This document shows positions 1 to 12,131 of a stretch of 64,000 nt of DNA, piece by piece. The notes under the pieces were generated by a model. That model was given only the letters and a program-made list of their open reading frames with translations, did no database searches and was not told the origin of the DNA. Every line of letters starts with the position of its first letter. Positions within the stretch are counted from its first letter, which is position 1. Origin of the DNA: Novosphingobium resinovorum (lineage in GTDB: Bacteria; Pseudomonadota; Alphaproteobacteria; Sphingomonadales; Sphingomonadaceae); assembly GCF_027922145.1 (NCBI RefSeq), contig NZ_BSFC01000024.1, positions 248,001-312,000 on the forward strand. The letters run 5' to 3'. The translations under genes and the position numbers were made by a program.

Positions 1-135
1 CTTGAAGGGTTCCTTGCTCATGCGTTCGACCATGGCGACATCATGCGCGTTCTCGGCCGCCTCCTCGGCAGGGGTTTCCTTGCCGCAGCCTGCCAAGAGA
101 GCGAGCCCCCACAATACCATCGCGTGTTTTCGCAT
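1..135 (-). CDS. Putative lipoprotein, N-terminal part only
   Basis: Reading the minus strand from the ATG at 135 gives 45 residues that run off the window start. The N-terminus is a short basic segment (MRKHAM), a hydrophobic stretch and a lipobox LLAGC with the lipidated cysteine at residue 17, followed by a Glu/Ala-rich segment. This is the pattern of a lipoprotein processed by signal peptidase II and anchored in the envelope. The function cannot be read from this fragment. It lies downstream of the TPR gene on the same strand, but a terminator and almost 500 bp separate them, so it probably has its own promoter. Confidence 0.7.
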   Translation of the reverse strand, partial: MRKHAMVLWGLALLAGCGKETPAEEAAENAHDVAMVERMSKEPFK

Positions 136-624
136 CATTCCCGCCCGAAAAATTTCTCTATGTCGTTCTGGGCAGGTTCGACCAAGCCAACGGCAGAACC
201 ACGAGCCGAAATGCCTGATTTCCAATACCCATCATGATGACAACGCGGATTGCAGGCAGAAGCTCCGAAGTAGCTGATTTGGCGAGCAAGAAGCGCAGTG
301 CGTTCGAGGGGAACCCCAACGCCCTAACGGACATCGCCTTCGTAAATGACGAATTTTGCGGCAGGATTCCGCACGCAATACAAGTTGAAGTCTTCTGCAG
401 GTAAACGTCGCTCTTCAATTGTCGCTCCGAACGGGAGACAGAAGCTCTCACCACATGGACCAACAGACATGCCTGAACAGGCGACAAGAGAGCGAAAGGG
501 TATGACTTTCGACCAGACGATCGCAATACGGAGGAATTGCAGCTACTTGGACTGCCCTCACCTCGAACCAACAAAAAGGGTGCCGGTTTTCCGGCGCCCT
601 TCTCGTTCAGGCAGAAGCGAAAGC
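136..624. other. Gene-free stretch before the TPR gene
   Basis: No reading frame here has a credible start, ribosome-binding site or protein-like composition. The only clear element is the terminator hairpin at 573-601. The rest should hold the promoter of the lipoprotein gene that begins at 135 on the minus strand, but I see no convincing -35/-10 pair. Confidence 0.5.
573..601 (-). terminator. Rho-independent terminator of the TPR gene
   Basis: On the minus strand a GGGCGCCGG / CCGGCACCC stem closes a short A-rich loop and is followed by a run of five T. It lies about 24 bp after the stop codon of the TPR protein gene. Stem, loop and T-tract all fit an intrinsic terminator. Confidence 0.8.
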
Positions 625-1965
625 TCAGTTCGCTGCAGGAGCCGTCGCCGCAGCAGGCGACGCCTTGCTCTTGGCATAGGCCGACCACAGCTTGGCGACA
701 GGCGCGCGGGTGCCGGTAACCTTGGCGAAGTTCGCTTCCGCATCGGCGTACTTGCCCTGCAGAGCCTGCGACATGCCGAGACGCAGCGCGACCTTGCTGG
801 CATCGACGCCCGGCATCGCCGCGGCCTTGGCGTAAAGCGGCTCGGCCTTGGCGGCCTGATCGTAGCTCAGGAACACGTCTGCGGCACCGACCACGGTAGC
901 AGCAGTCGCGCCCGGCTTGTTGGCGTCACGCTCAGCGGCGGGCAGCGAGGCTTTGTCCGCTGCGACGCGACCATCGGTGTTGGCCTTGTCCGGCACGTCT
1001 CCGGCGGTCAGCTTGCCCTTCGCGATGCCGTCAGCCATGACCTTGCTTGCTTCGCCCGGGAACGCGCGCGGATCGGCGTTCTCGAGGTATTCGAAGTAGT
1101 CGCGCTTGTCGTTCATCGAACCGGTGAGGAACATCAGGCGCATCAGGTCGAGGTTCTGGTCGCGCGGCAGCGAGGCCAACTGGCGCACCACCGAGATCGC
1201 GGTGTTCCAGGTGCCCGGGTAATACTGGCCGAGCATCGCCGCATATTCGGTCGACGGCGCGAGCTGCTTGGCGGTGTAGGTCTGCTGGAGGACCGAGCGC
1301 AGCGCGGTTTCCGAAGGCGCCTGGCCCTTGGCCTGCGCGGCGGCGACATCGTCCTTGGCCATCTGCAGGGCGGCCTCGGGGTTGTTGTTGCGCTTATAGG
1401 CATCGGCGAGGACCGCATCGAGCTGGCCCGACGAATCAACGAAGCCGCCGTCCTTGGCCGCCTTCAGGTACGTCGCAGCGCTGGCGTAGTCCTTGAGCTG
1501 GTAGGCGGTAATGCCCGCGTCGTAGTTGGTCTTGCCGACTTCCTCGGCGGGCAGCTTGCCGCTGCCGAGGAGCATCTTGTTGCCTTCCTGCTTGAGAGCG
1601 AGGTCCTGCGAGATGATGCCGAAGTTGCGCATCATCGAGCCGAGCGCGTTCTTGTCGTCGGGCGTGGTGGCGGTCGGCACAGCGGCCTGGAACGCGGCCT
1701 TGCCGTCACCGCCGACGGCGCCGTCGAAGGCAGCCTTGGCCTTGGCCATCGCCTCGGGCGTCTGCTGGCCGCCGAGCGCGGCGATCGCGGCTTCCATGGC
1801 CTTCTGCAGCGGCTGTGCGGCCTTCACGAATTCGGGGGAGAACTTGCCGCCTGCGGCTTCCTTCTCCTTCTTCGCAGCCATCGCGGGGGTGGCGACCGTA
1901 ATCGCCAGACCGCTCGACAGCGCCACAGCAAGAGCGACACGGGAAACAAGGAACTTGCGAGCCAT
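625..1965 (-). CDS. Secreted tetratricopeptide-repeat-like protein
   Basis: The 446-residue product starts with a Sec signal peptide (MARKFLVSR, a hydrophobic core, then a site near TPAMA-AK around residue 30). The rest is Ala-rich and helical with TPR-like units such as YDAGITAYQLKDYASAATYL and further repeats near the C-terminus, so it is probably a periplasmic protein-interaction scaffold. The ATG at 1965 is preferred because AGAGGAG lies just upstream; the frame stays open for 82 more codons upstream but has no ribosome-binding site there. It is divergent from gyrA and ends at a clear terminator. The exact role is unknown. Confidence 0.75.
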   Translation of the reverse strand: MARKFLVSRVALAVALSSGLAITVATPAMAAKKEKEAAGGKFSPEFVKAAQPLQKAMEAAIAALGGQQTPEAMAKAKAAFDGAVGGDGKAAFQAAVPTATTPDDKNALGSMMRNFGIISQDLALKQEGNKMLLGSGKLPAEEVGKTNYDAGITAYQLKDYASAATYLKAAKDGGFVDSSGQLDAVLADAYKRNNNPEAALQMAKDDVAAAQAKGQAPSETALRSVLQQTYTAKQLAPSTEYAAMLGQYYPGTWNTAISVVRQLASLPRDQNLDLMRLMFLTGSMNDKRDYFEYLENADPRAFPGEASKVMADGIAKGKLTAGDVPDKANTDGRVAADKASLPAAERDANKPGATAATVVGAADVFLSYDQAAKAEPLYAKAAAMPGVDASKVALRLGMSQALQGKYADAEANFAKVTGTRAPVAKLWSAYAKSKASPAAATAPAAN

Positions 1966-2263
1966 CAAGGCTACTCCTCTCAAGACAAACGATATCCTGC
2001 CCAGGCAGGATGAAAAAGGCCGAGAAGGTTTGGCGGGGAAAAAGACCCTTGGCAACCTCTCGCCGCAAATAGGTTTGCGCCACTGAACGCGCATTGAATG
2101 CAATTCGTCGCAGCCGTTCAGGTTCCCCGCACGCGCGCGTTCCTTATATGTGGAAAACGGCGCACATCGCCCTGCCCGACCCCCGGTTCCGGTGGCTTTC
2201 CCCCCGAGCATGGCCTAGTGCGGTCCATCATTCTCTTTCCGTAGCAAAAGCGATCCAACCCGC

Positions 2264-4995
<2,732 letters not shown>

Positions 4996-4999
<4 letters not shown>

Positions 5000-5337
5000 G
5001 CGATACGATCGCGTATAAAATCCTGACGGGCGAGCAGCTTGCGCGGCTGCTCGCCGACGGGACTTTCACCGGGGCGCCGGTCGATCTGGCGGATGGTTAC
5101 ATCCACATGTCCACCGCCGATCAGGCGCAAGGCACGCTGGACAAGCACTTCGCCGGACAGGAAGACCTGCATGTCGCCGCCGTCGATCTGACCGCGCTGG
5201 GCGACACGGTGAAATGGGAAGTCTCGCGCGGCGGAGCGCTGTTCCCGCACATCTATGCCGACCTGCCGCTGTCGGCGGTGATCGCGCACGGCCCGGCCTT
5301 GCGCGACGCGGACGGAGCGCTGCAGCTTCCACGCTGA
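4996..5337 (+). CDS. DUF952 family protein
   Basis: This 113-residue protein starts with GTG inside the last codons of gyrA (GTGA overlap), so it is probably translationally coupled to it. The segments YKILTGEQLARLLADG and DGYIHMSTADQAQGTLDKHF are typical of DUF952, a small cytoplasmic fold related to ADP-ribosyltransferase-like proteins; the biochemical role is not established. No signal peptide or membrane segment is visible. The link to gyrase may be only shared transcription. Confidence 0.85.
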
Positions 5338-5350
5338 TTGATCGATTGAT

Positions 5351-5378
5351 CGTCATCCCGGCCTGCGCCGGGATGACG
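5351..5378. repeat. Palindromic repeat, CGTCATCCCGGC type
   Basis: Twelve-base perfect arms (CGTCATCCCGGC / GCCGGGATGACG) flank a 4-base loop, 13 bp after the DUF952 stop codon. Partial relatives occur at 19630-19652 and 48833-48921. There is no T-tract, so it is a repeat more than a classical terminator, though it may protect the 3' end of the gyrA transcript. Confidence 0.75.
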
Positions 5379-5853
5379 ACGTTGCTTGAGCATCATCTTG
5401 ACATTTATAACCACATAGGTTATATGCCCCAGCATCCGGAGCGGTGCAGATCACATCGTCCCGGTGTATCGGGTCGGCGTCGTGGGCCGGGATGCGGCTT
5501 CAGCCGCGATCGCGCAAACCACGCGTCCGTTCGAAGACCCGAAGTGCCCCCGAGCTACTGGAAAAGCCGTCCATACGTTCCTGCGACTTGACGCAGGACT
5601 TGGGACGACCATCCCGGATAGCCATCGGCTGATAACGCTGCGAGCCCTAACAGACGGCCACATGGGACACTTCGATGGAATGCAGGTCGAGCCGGGCTGA
5701 CCACCGCTACCCGGCCGCTCGCCAGAGCAGGTGGAAAACAAACCCCCGCGTCCCTGCTTGGACGCTCCCGGCGCCGACCCGATGTTCACTCTCGGATGCG
5801 TTGATTTCCCCCGGCGTTAGGCCCGCACTCGCCAGCGGGCATTGTCGTATGAC

Positions 5854-5911
5854 CTCGTCATTGCGAGCACAGCGCGCGCCGCAGGGGCTTCGACAAGCTC
5901 AGCCCGAGCGG
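5854..5911. repeat. Degenerate composite repeat
   Basis: The left part (CTCGTCATTGCGAGC) is a truncated copy of the palindrome found complete at 15190-15270 and 59545-59625. The right part (CTTCGACAAGCTCAG...) matches one arm of the palindrome at 55814-55889. Two repeat families therefore abut here in decayed form. Confidence 0.6.
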
Positions 5912-5958
5912 GTTGAGAACAGGTCTTTAGTTCCGTCGAAGCGCCCTCCCCGCCGCCG

Positions 5959-6609
5959 TCAGAACTCCTCTCCGCGCATGCGCAGTTCTCCGGTCACCCC
6001 GGTCGCCAGCACCAGGTTGCCGATGTAGAACAACGGCCAGGCCACCATCGCCAGCAGTGCGCTGCCGCCAGAGGCCGCGATCTCCAGCACCACCCCCGCC
6101 ACGATCGGCGCCGCGCCCAGACCCACGCGCGAGCGGGCGAACGTGCTGATCCACGCCGAAGCCGCCATGCCGCCCAAGGCCAGGCCAAGAAACAGCGGCA
6201 CGCCTACGCCCGCACGGTCCGCCGCGAAGAAGCACAGCAGCGGCGTCCCCAGCGTCAGCGCCAGCGCCGCCACCTTGCGCCCGCCGTCCATCACCGCACG
6301 GCGGTGCATCAGGAACAGCGAAAGGCCGATCAGGAAGGCGATCAGCATTGCGTTCAGCCCGATCACCGGCACGTCGTACCACAGCGCCGAGCCGACCGCC
6401 TCCAGCGCCAGCATCCCCGCCAGCGAGCGCGTGTCGGTCCCCCGATGCCGCAGTACCGCATAGACCGCCAGCAAAGCCAGCGGCGCGCCCTTCAGCACGA
6501 TCAGGTAAAGCCCAGGCAGGGTGCTCCCGCGCAGCCATACCCATGCCACGGCGAGGACGATGCTCGCCAGCAGCCAGGGACGGCGTTCGATCAGGGCGCG
6601 GTGCGGCAT
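5959..6609 (-). CDS. YhhN family (lysoplasmalogenase-like) membrane protein
   Basis: The 216-residue protein has about eight hydrophobic helices spread over its whole length with short charged loops, the layout of the YhhN/TMEM86 family. Some members hydrolyse the vinyl ether bond of lysoplasmalogens; in bacteria the substrate is mostly unknown. The start ATG at 6609 begins MPHRALIERRPW. It is divergent from trmFO, with about 80 bp between the two starts. A second frame over the same DNA lacks a membrane-protein pattern and was discarded. Confidence 0.8.
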   Translation of the reverse strand: MPHRALIERRPWLLASIVLAVAWVWLRGSTLPGLYLIVLKGAPLALLAVYAVLRHRGTDTRSLAGMLALEAVGSALWYDVPVIGLNAMLIAFLIGLSLFLMHRRAVMDGGRKVAALALTLGTPLLCFFAADRAGVGVPLFLGLALGGMAASAWISTFARSRVGLGAAPIVAGVVLEIAASGGSALLAMVAWPLFYIGNLVLATGVTGELRMRGEEF

Positions 6610-6690
6610 TCATCCTCCTGAGGTTGCCGCATTGCCATGACAGATGCCGCAGGGCTTTTCCATCGCTGCGATAGGGTCTAGGCGGCCAGC

Positions 6691-8034
6691 ATGACCCATC
6701 AGATCCACATCATCGGCGGCGGCCTCGCCGGCAGCGAAGCCGCATGGCAGCTCGGCCGCCGGGGCTTCAAGGTGCGCCTCTCGGAAATGCGCGGGACCGG
6801 GGAACGCAGCCCGGCCCATCAGGGCGACGGCCTCGCCGAACTGGTCTGCTCGAACTCGTTCCGTTCCGACGATCACGAGAAGAACGCAGTGGGCCTGCTC
6901 CATCACGAAATGCGCCAGTGCGATTCGCTCATCATGGACGCCGCCGCCAAGGCCGAAGTGCCCGCAGGGTCAGCGCTGGCCGTGGACCGCGAGATCTTCT
7001 CCGCCGAAGTCGAGGCGCGCCTTGCCGCCCTGCCAAACGTCGAGATCGTGCGCGAACGCATCGACGCCCTGCCCGCCGATGCGCCGGTGATCGTCGCCAC
7101 CGGCCCGCTGACCGCCGAAGCGCTGGCCGGCTCGATCGGCAAGGCGACCGGCGCCGACAGCCTCGCGTTCTTCGACGCCATCGCCCCCATCGTCTACCGC
7201 GACACCATCGACATGGACGTGTGCTGGATGGCCTCGCGCTGGGACAAGGGCGAGACGAAGGACTACATCAACTGCCCGATGACCAAGGACCAGTATCTGG
7301 CATTCCACGCCGGTCTGGTCGCCGGAGAGAAGACCGCATTCAAGGAGTGGGAGGAGAACACCCCCTACTTCGACGGCTGCATGCCGATCGAGGTGATGGC
7401 CGAACGCGGCATCGATACTCTGCGCTTCGGCCCGATGAAGCCGGTCGGCCTCGACAACCCGCACTGGGCTACGCCCGAGCACCCGAACGGCCGCTGGGCC
7501 TATGCGGTGGTCCAACTGCGGCAGGACAACAACCTCGGCACGATCTGGAACATGGTCGGCTTCCAGACCAAGCTCAAGCACGCCGAGCAGGTGCGCCTGT
7601 TCCGCACCATCCCCGGCCTCGAAAACGCCGAGTTCGCCCGGCTCGGCGGCCTGCATCGCAACACCTTCCTCAATTCGCCGGTGCTGCTGGACCGCACCCT
7701 GCGCCTGAAGACCGCGCCGAATGTGCGCTTTGCCGGGCAGATCACCGGCTGCGAAGGCTATGTAGAGAGCGCCGCGGTCGGCCTGATGGCGGGCCTGATG
7801 GCCTCGGCTGAGCTGGCGGGCCGCGAATGGCAGGCCCCGCCGCGCACAACTGCGATGGGCGCCCTGCTCTCGCACATCACCGGCGATGCCGAGGCCGAGA
7901 CGTATCAGCCGATGAACGTCAACTTTGGCCTGTTCCCGCCGCTGCACGACGTGAAGAAGAAGCAGCGCAAGGAAGCCTACACCGAACGCGCCAAGGCCGA
8001 AATCGTGCCGTGGCTGGAAAGCATGGCGGTCTGA
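6691..8034 (+). CDS. trmFO: tRNA (uracil-5-)-methyltransferase TrmFO, folate/FAD-dependent
   Basis: TrmFO makes 5-methyluridine at position 54 of tRNA using methylene-tetrahydrofolate and FADH2. The 447-residue product has the N-terminal FAD-binding motif [16 protein letters not shown] (residues 6-21), the family segment CSNSFRSDD, and a C-terminal part rich in family motifs ([26 protein letters not shown]). Length and domain order are normal. It stands alone, divergent from the YhhN gene and followed by a repeat cluster. Confidence 0.96.
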   Translation: MTHQIHIIGGGLAGSEAAWQLGRRGFKVRLSEMRGTGERSPAHQGDGLAELVCSNSFRSDDHEKNAVGLLHHEMRQCDSLIMDAAAKAEVPAGSALAVDREIFSAEVEARLAALPNVEIVRERIDALPADAPVIVATGPLTAEALAGSIGKATGADSLAFFDAIAPIVYRDTIDMDVCWMASRWDKGETKDYINCPMTKDQYLAFHAGLVAGEKTAFKEWEENTPYFDGCMPIEVMAERGIDTLRFGPMKPVGLDNPHWATPEHPNGRWAYAVVQLRQDNNLGTIWNMVGFQTKLKHAEQVRLFRTIPGLENAEFARLGGLHRNTFLNSPVLLDRTLRLKTAPNVRFAGQITGCEGYVESAAVGLMAGLMASAELAGREWQAPPRTTAMGALLSHITGDAEAETYQPMNVNFGLFPPLHDVKKKQRKEAYTERAKAEIVPWLESMAV

Positions 8035-8044
8035 CGCTAGCGTG

Positions 8045-8165
8045 GCCCACCCCTGCCCCCTCCCGCAAGCGGGAGGGGAATGAGAGGCCTGCGCTTACCC
8101 CCTCCCGTTTACGGGAGGGGCAGCGAGACTTGCGAGCGTAGCGAGTTAGTCCCAGCGGGGTGGGC
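8045..8165. repeat. 120-bp compound palindromic repeat, CTCCCG type
   Basis: The element is bounded by 9-bp inverted repeats (GCCCACCCC / GGGGTGGGC). It contains two hairpins, CCCCTCCCGCAAGCGGGAGGGG and a similar one with a TTTA loop, then the segment GGGGCAGCGAGACTT. A clear relative lies at 33613-33736. It fills the convergent gap between trmFO and the EF-hand gene. Bounded ends and dispersed copies suggest a REP- or MITE-like element; no transposase is visible. Confidence 0.8.
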
Positions 8166-8183
8166 ACCACCCTACCGCAAAAA

Positions 8184-8642
8184 TCAACACGAACATTTCG
8201 GCTTCGGCTTCGGCTTGGGCGGCGGCGCCGTCTTGCGGAATTCGGCGGGCGTGAGATAGCCGTCGCGGTCCCCGTCCGCCCCGTCGAACTTGTCGACGGT
8301 TGCCACGGCCCATTCCTCGAACGTCAGCAGATTGTTGCCGTCCTTGTCGAGCTTGCGGAAAATGTCAGAACGCGTCGATAGCATCTCGTTGCGGGAAATC
8401 CGTCCGTCACGGTCGCGATCGTAGCGTCCGAAGCGGCGCTGCTCACGGCTGAGTTCGGTCGCCTCGGGAAGTTCGGGGCCGACCATGTCGCCCACATCGG
8501 CGCTCGGCAGCGGGGCAGGCTCCGTCGCCATCGGCGCGGCAGCAGGCGCGGCAGCCTCGACTTCGGCGTGTCCCTGCCACCAGAACAGGCCGATGCCCAG
8601 GAGTACGAAAACGGCGAGGCCGCCGAGCAGAAAGCGATTCAT
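8184..8642 (-). CDS. Membrane-anchored EF-hand protein
   Basis: The 152-residue product starts at ATG 8642 (MNRFLLGGLAVFVLLGIGLFWW), giving an N-terminal membrane anchor or uncleaved signal. An Ala/Pro-rich linker (30-60) and three EF-hand loops follow, beginning at residues 75 (DRDRDGRISRNE), 99 (DKDGNNLLTFEE) and 123 (DGDRDGYLTPAE). The C-terminus is an unusual KPKPKPKCSC tail. The likely role is periplasmic calcium binding, with unknown partners. An upstream in-frame ATG would add 12 residues before the membrane segment and looks less likely. Confidence 0.8.
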   Translation of the reverse strand: MNRFLLGGLAVFVLLGIGLFWWQGHAEVEAAAPAAAPMATEPAPLPSADVGDMVGPELPEATELSREQRRFGRYDRDRDGRISRNEMLSTRSDIFRKLDKDGNNLLTFEEWAVATVDKFDGADGDRDGYLTPAEFRKTAPPPKPKPKPKCSC

Positions 8643-8710
8643 TGCGCGGTATCCATGACCCCGCGATCCTAGAACCACCCGGCGCGCGAGCGGAAATTAC
8701 AACGCTGCAA

Positions 8711-9400
8711 TCAGAAGCCCAGCAGCCCGAGCCGCATCGCCTTGAGCATGGCAGCGGGCGAAGTCGCGCCGGATTCGTCACCCTTGGCGAGACGCCGCGC
8801 GGCTAGGCCATGCAGCACCATCAGCGGCCGCAACGCGCGGGAGACCCGAACGCCGCTGCTCGCCCGTGCAAGTTCGCGCGCGGTCTCACGCTCGCTGGCA
8901 TGGCCGAGCCGCATCGCCAGATCGTTGAGTGCCCAGGCGCGGCCCAGCTTCAGCGCGGCCTCGCGCTCCTGGCTCCGGCCGAGAGCGTCGGCCAGCGCGG
9001 CGAACGCCTCGCCCCTGCCCTGCGCCATGGTCTCGAGCGCTTCGGCTGAAAGCGGCGCGGGCCCGGTCATGGCTTCCCAACCATCGACGAGCGCGGCGAG
9101 ACCGCCGTGATGGCCGTTCCAGCTTTTCAGCAGCGCCAGCAGCGGCTCGCCATTGGGCCACTGCTCGACGGACTGGCCGAGCGATTCGCGCCACCATGCC
9201 AGACGCAGCTGCGCCATCATCGGCTCGCGCGAATGCCGCAGCAGATGGGCAAGGCGCGCATCGAGCGCCAGCAGCGCAAGCGTCTGCCCACGCGCGGACT
9301 TCGGCGCATAGACCAGCGCCAGGCGCGACACGGTGGGCAGCGACTGCAAGAGGATATCCTCGTTGGAGGCGGAAATCGTGGGAGTTGGGGAGTCGGTCAC
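8711..9400 (-). CDS. Squalene/phytoene synthase-like protein, probably not catalytic
   Basis: The 229-residue protein resembles the squalene/phytoene synthase fold: LLALDARLAHLLRHSREPMMAQLRLAWWRESL (about 43-74) is a hallmark of the branch that also contains mitochondrial NDUFAF6. I cannot find the two aspartate-rich motifs (DxxxD type) that bind prenyl diphosphate in true synthases, and it is shorter than the usual roughly 280-300 residues. A role in assembly or a lost activity is more likely than terpenoid synthesis. It lies about 110 bp downstream of pdhB on the same strand. Confidence 0.75.
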   Translation of the reverse strand: MTDSPTPTISASNEDILLQSLPTVSRLALVYAPKSARGQTLALLALDARLAHLLRHSREPMMAQLRLAWWRESLGQSVEQWPNGEPLLALLKSWNGHHGGLAALVDGWEAMTGPAPLSAEALETMAQGRGEAFAALADALGRSQEREAALKLGRAWALNDLAMRLGHASERETARELARASSGVRVSRALRPLMVLHGLAARRLAKGDESGATSPAAMLKAMRLGLLGF

Positions 9401-9511
9401 CCGGTTTCCCTAGTCGGTGCCGGAGCGCGGCGAAACCCCAAACGCGACACGGGCGACGGTGCCGAAACACCGCCGCCCCCGCATCATCCCAAGCCCCGAA
9501 GGGCCGCGAGA

Positions 9512-10888
9512 TTACTTGTAGGTGACCTTCTTCACCGCCGCGACGATGCGGTCGGCGTCGATGATCGCCAGCTTTTCGAGGTTCGCGGCGTAAGGCAGCG
9601 GCACATCCTCGTTGCACACGCGCACGACCGGCGCGTCGAGGTTGTCGAAGCCGTCTTCCATGCAGATCGCGATGATTTCCGAGGCGATCGAGCAGACCGG
9701 GAAACCTTCCTCGGCCACGACCATGCGGTTGGTCTTGGCGAGGCTGGCGAGCACCGTTTCCTTGTCGAGCGGGCGCAGGGTGCGAAGATCGATGACTTCG
9801 GCGTCGATGCCTTCTTCGGCCAGACGCTCGGCCGCCTCGAGAGCGAGGCCGACGCCGATCGAGTAGGACACAATCGTCACATCCTTGCCTTCGCGCATGA
9901 TCCGCGCCTTGCCGATCGGCAGGACGTGGTCGTCCAGCTCGGGCAGTTCGAAGGAACGGCCGTAGACCAGCTCATTCTCGAGGAACACGACCGGGTCTTC
10001 CGAACGGATCGCCGCCTTGAGCAGGCCCTTGGCGTCCGAGGCGTCGTAAGGCGCGATGACGACGAGGCCGGGGACGTTGGCGTACCACGGACCGTAGTTC
10101 TGCGAGTGCTGCGCACCCACGCGCGAGGCCGCGCCGTTGGGACCACGGAACACGATCGGGCAGCGCATCTGGCCGCCGGACATGTAGTTGGTCTTGGCGG
10201 CCGAGTTGATGATGTGGTCGATCGCCTGCATGGCGAAGTTGAACGTCATGAACTCAATGACCGGACGCAAACCGCCCATCGCCGCGCCGGTGCCGATGCC
10301 GGCGAAGCCGTATTCGGTGATCGGCGTGTCGATGACGCGGGTGGGACCGAACTCTTCGAGCAGGCCCTGAGTCACCTTGTAGGCGCCCTGGTACTCGGCG
10401 ACCTCCTCGCCCATCACGAAGACGCGGCTGTCGCGGCGCATTTCCTCGGCCATCGCGTCGCGCAAGGCGTCGCGGACGGTCGAGGTCTTCATGTTGGTGC
10501 CGTGGGGCAGCTGCGGGTCGCGTGCGGTCTTGAGGTCGCTGGCGAGATTGGCGGTGCCGCTCTCGGCCGGCTTCTTCTCTTCCGACTTCGGAGCTTCCTC
10601 GGCCTTTTCGGCAGCCTTGGGCGCTTCGACGGCGGAGGCATCCTCGCCTTCACCGGCCAGCATCGCGATCACGGTGCCGACCTTCACGCCCTCGGTGCCT
10701 TCGGCGACGAGGATCTTGCCGACGGTGCCTTCGTCGATGGATTCGAATTCCATCGTCGCCTTGTCGGTCTCGATTTCAGCAAGGATGGTGCCCGAGGAAA
10801 CCTCGTCGCCTTCCTTGACCAGCCACTTGGCCAGCTTGCCCTCTTCCATCGTCGGGGAGAGAGCGGGCATCTTCAGTTCGATCGCCAT
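9512..10888 (-). CDS. pdhB: Pyruvate dehydrogenase E1 component, beta subunit, with lipoyl domain
   Basis: PdhB with PdhA decarboxylates pyruvate and passes the acetyl group to E2. The 458-residue product has an N-terminal lipoyl domain (1-80) with the modified lysine in ETDKATMEF (Lys43), an Ala/Glu/Lys-rich linker (about 85-130) and a transketolase-type beta domain. An E1 beta with its own lipoyl domain is typical of alphaproteobacteria. The start [10 protein letters not shown] at 10888 follows the pdhA stop after one base, so the two are coupled. An upstream in-frame start would give an unrelated peptide inside pdhA. Confidence 0.96.
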   Translation of the reverse strand: MAIELKMPALSPTMEEGKLAKWLVKEGDEVSSGTILAEIETDKATMEFESIDEGTVGKILVAEGTEGVKVGTVIAMLAGEGEDASAVEAPKAAEKAEEAPKSEEKKPAESGTANLASDLKTARDPQLPHGTNMKTSTVRDALRDAMAEEMRRDSRVFVMGEEVAEYQGAYKVTQGLLEEFGPTRVIDTPITEYGFAGIGTGAAMGGLRPVIEFMTFNFAMQAIDHIINSAAKTNYMSGGQMRCPIVFRGPNGAASRVGAQHSQNYGPWYANVPGLVVIAPYDASDAKGLLKAAIRSEDPVVFLENELVYGRSFELPELDDHVLPIGKARIMREGKDVTIVSYSIGVGLALEAAERLAEEGIDAEVIDLRTLRPLDKETVLASLAKTNRMVVAEEGFPVCSIASEIIAICMEDGFDNLDAPVVRVCNEDVPLPYAANLEKLAIIDADRIVAAVKKVTYK

Positions 10889-10889
10889 C

Positions 10890-11957
10890 TCAGTAGCTCT
10901 CCACCAGGACGTCGGTATACAGTTCGGGGGCGCTGGGCTCCGGCGAGTTCTCGGCGAAGTCGGCGGACTGGGCGACCTGCGCACGGATGCGCTTGTCGAC
11001 TTCCTTGAGGCTTTCCTCGGTCACGCCCATGGCCAGCAGTTCGGTCTTGGCGTGGTCGATCGGGTCGCGCTTTTCGCGCACGCCCTGGACTTCCTCGCGA
11101 CTGCGGTACTTCGCAGGGTCCGACATCGAGTGGCCGCGATAGCGGTACGTGTTCAGTTCCATGAGAACCGGACCGTTGCCTGCACGCACGTACTCCAGCG
11201 CGATCTCGGCCGACTTGCGGACTTCGAGAACGTCCATGCCGTCCACCGACATGCCGGGGATGCGGAACGCGGTGCCGCGGCGGTGGAAGTGCGTCTCGGC
11301 CGAGCCGCGCTTCACGGCGGTACCCATGGCGTAGCCGTTGTTCTCGATCACGAAGATGATCGGGAGCTTCCAGAGAGCCGCCATGTTGAAGCTCTCATAG
11401 ACCTGGCCCTGGTTGGCCGCGCCGTCGCCGAAGTAGGCCATCGCGACGCCGCCGTCTTCACGGTACTTGTGCGCGAACGCCAGACCCGCGCCGAGCGAGA
11501 CCTGCGCGCCGACGATGCCGTGGCCGCCGTAGAAGCGATGCTCCACGGAGAACATGTGCATCGAGCCGCCCTTGCCCTTCGAGATACCGGCTTCGCGGCC
11601 GGTCAGCTCGGCCATGATGACCTTGGGATCGATGCCGTAGGCGAGCATGTGGCCATGGTCGCGGTAACCGGTGATCACCGAGTCCTTGTCGTTGTCGAGC
11701 GCGGACTGCAGGCCCACGGCGACAGCTTCCTGGCCGATGTAGAGGTGGCAGAAGCCGCCGATCAGGCCGAGGCCATAAAGCTGGCCGGCCTTTTCCTCGA
11801 AGCGGCGGATGAGCAGCATCTGCTCATAGAAATGCAGGAGCTCTTCCTTGGAAGGCTTGTAGCGCTTGTCCGCGTCCAGGGCTTGCTGGAGGCTGTGGAG
11901 CGCGAAATCCTCTTCTACGGCAGCGGTTTCTACTGCCGGGGTCTTTGCTTTGGGCAA
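10890..11957 (-). CDS. pdhA: Pyruvate dehydrogenase E1 component, alpha subunit
   Basis: The 355-residue protein carries the thiamine diphosphate motif [23 protein letters not shown]...ENN and the regulatory-loop region [15 protein letters not shown] characteristic of E1 alpha. It forms the heterotetrameric E1 with PdhB, encoded one base downstream. The N-terminal 30 residues are a low-complexity Ala/Lys/Glu extension. It follows ftsB on the same strand after about 170 bp. Together they feed acetyl-CoA into the TCA cycle. Confidence 0.97.
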   Translation of the reverse strand: MPKAKTPAVETAAVEEDFALHSLQQALDADKRYKPSKEELLHFYEQMLLIRRFEEKAGQLYGLGLIGGFCHLYIGQEAVAVGLQSALDNDKDSVITGYRDHGHMLAYGIDPKVIMAELTGREAGISKGKGGSMHMFSVEHRFYGGHGIVGAQVSLGAGLAFAHKYREDGGVAMAYFGDGAANQGQVYESFNMAALWKLPIIFVIENNGYAMGTAVKRGSAETHFHRRGTAFRIPGMSVDGMDVLEVRKSAEIALEYVRAGNGPVLMELNTYRYRGHSMSDPAKYRSREEVQGVREKRDPIDHAKTELLAMGVTEESLKEVDKRIRAQVAQSADFAENSPEPSAPELYTDVLVESY

Positions 11958-12131
11958 CGGGTGCTCCCCATCGTTGGTGCGATCGTTTCAGTGAGGGCGG
12001 TATAGGAAGGACGCAGCCAAAGCGAAAGCGCGCAGGCTCGAAAACGGGCTCCGAACGTGGACTTTTTTGCAACGAGGTTTGCAAAAAACGGCATTGCGAC
12101 ATCTCTCCAACGAGAGGCAACGCGCGAGACC

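Larger units (their letters stand above)
5338..5958. other. Gene-poor intergenic stretch with repeats
   Basis: About 620 bp separate the DUF952 gene from the convergent YhhN-type gene. A compact palindrome sits at 5351-5378 and degenerate copies of two repeat families at 5854-5911. Between them open frames exist on both strands (about 5464-5700 plus, 5451-5789 minus), but neither has a ribosome-binding site or a product I recognise. The core at 5400-5800 could be a decayed gene or an unrecognised RNA. Confidence 0.5.

Noticed and set aside
5451..5789. Minus-strand frame of 112 codons in the 5.4-5.8 kb gap
   Set aside because: No start signal, no recognisable fold, and an overlapping frame of similar quality on the other strand.
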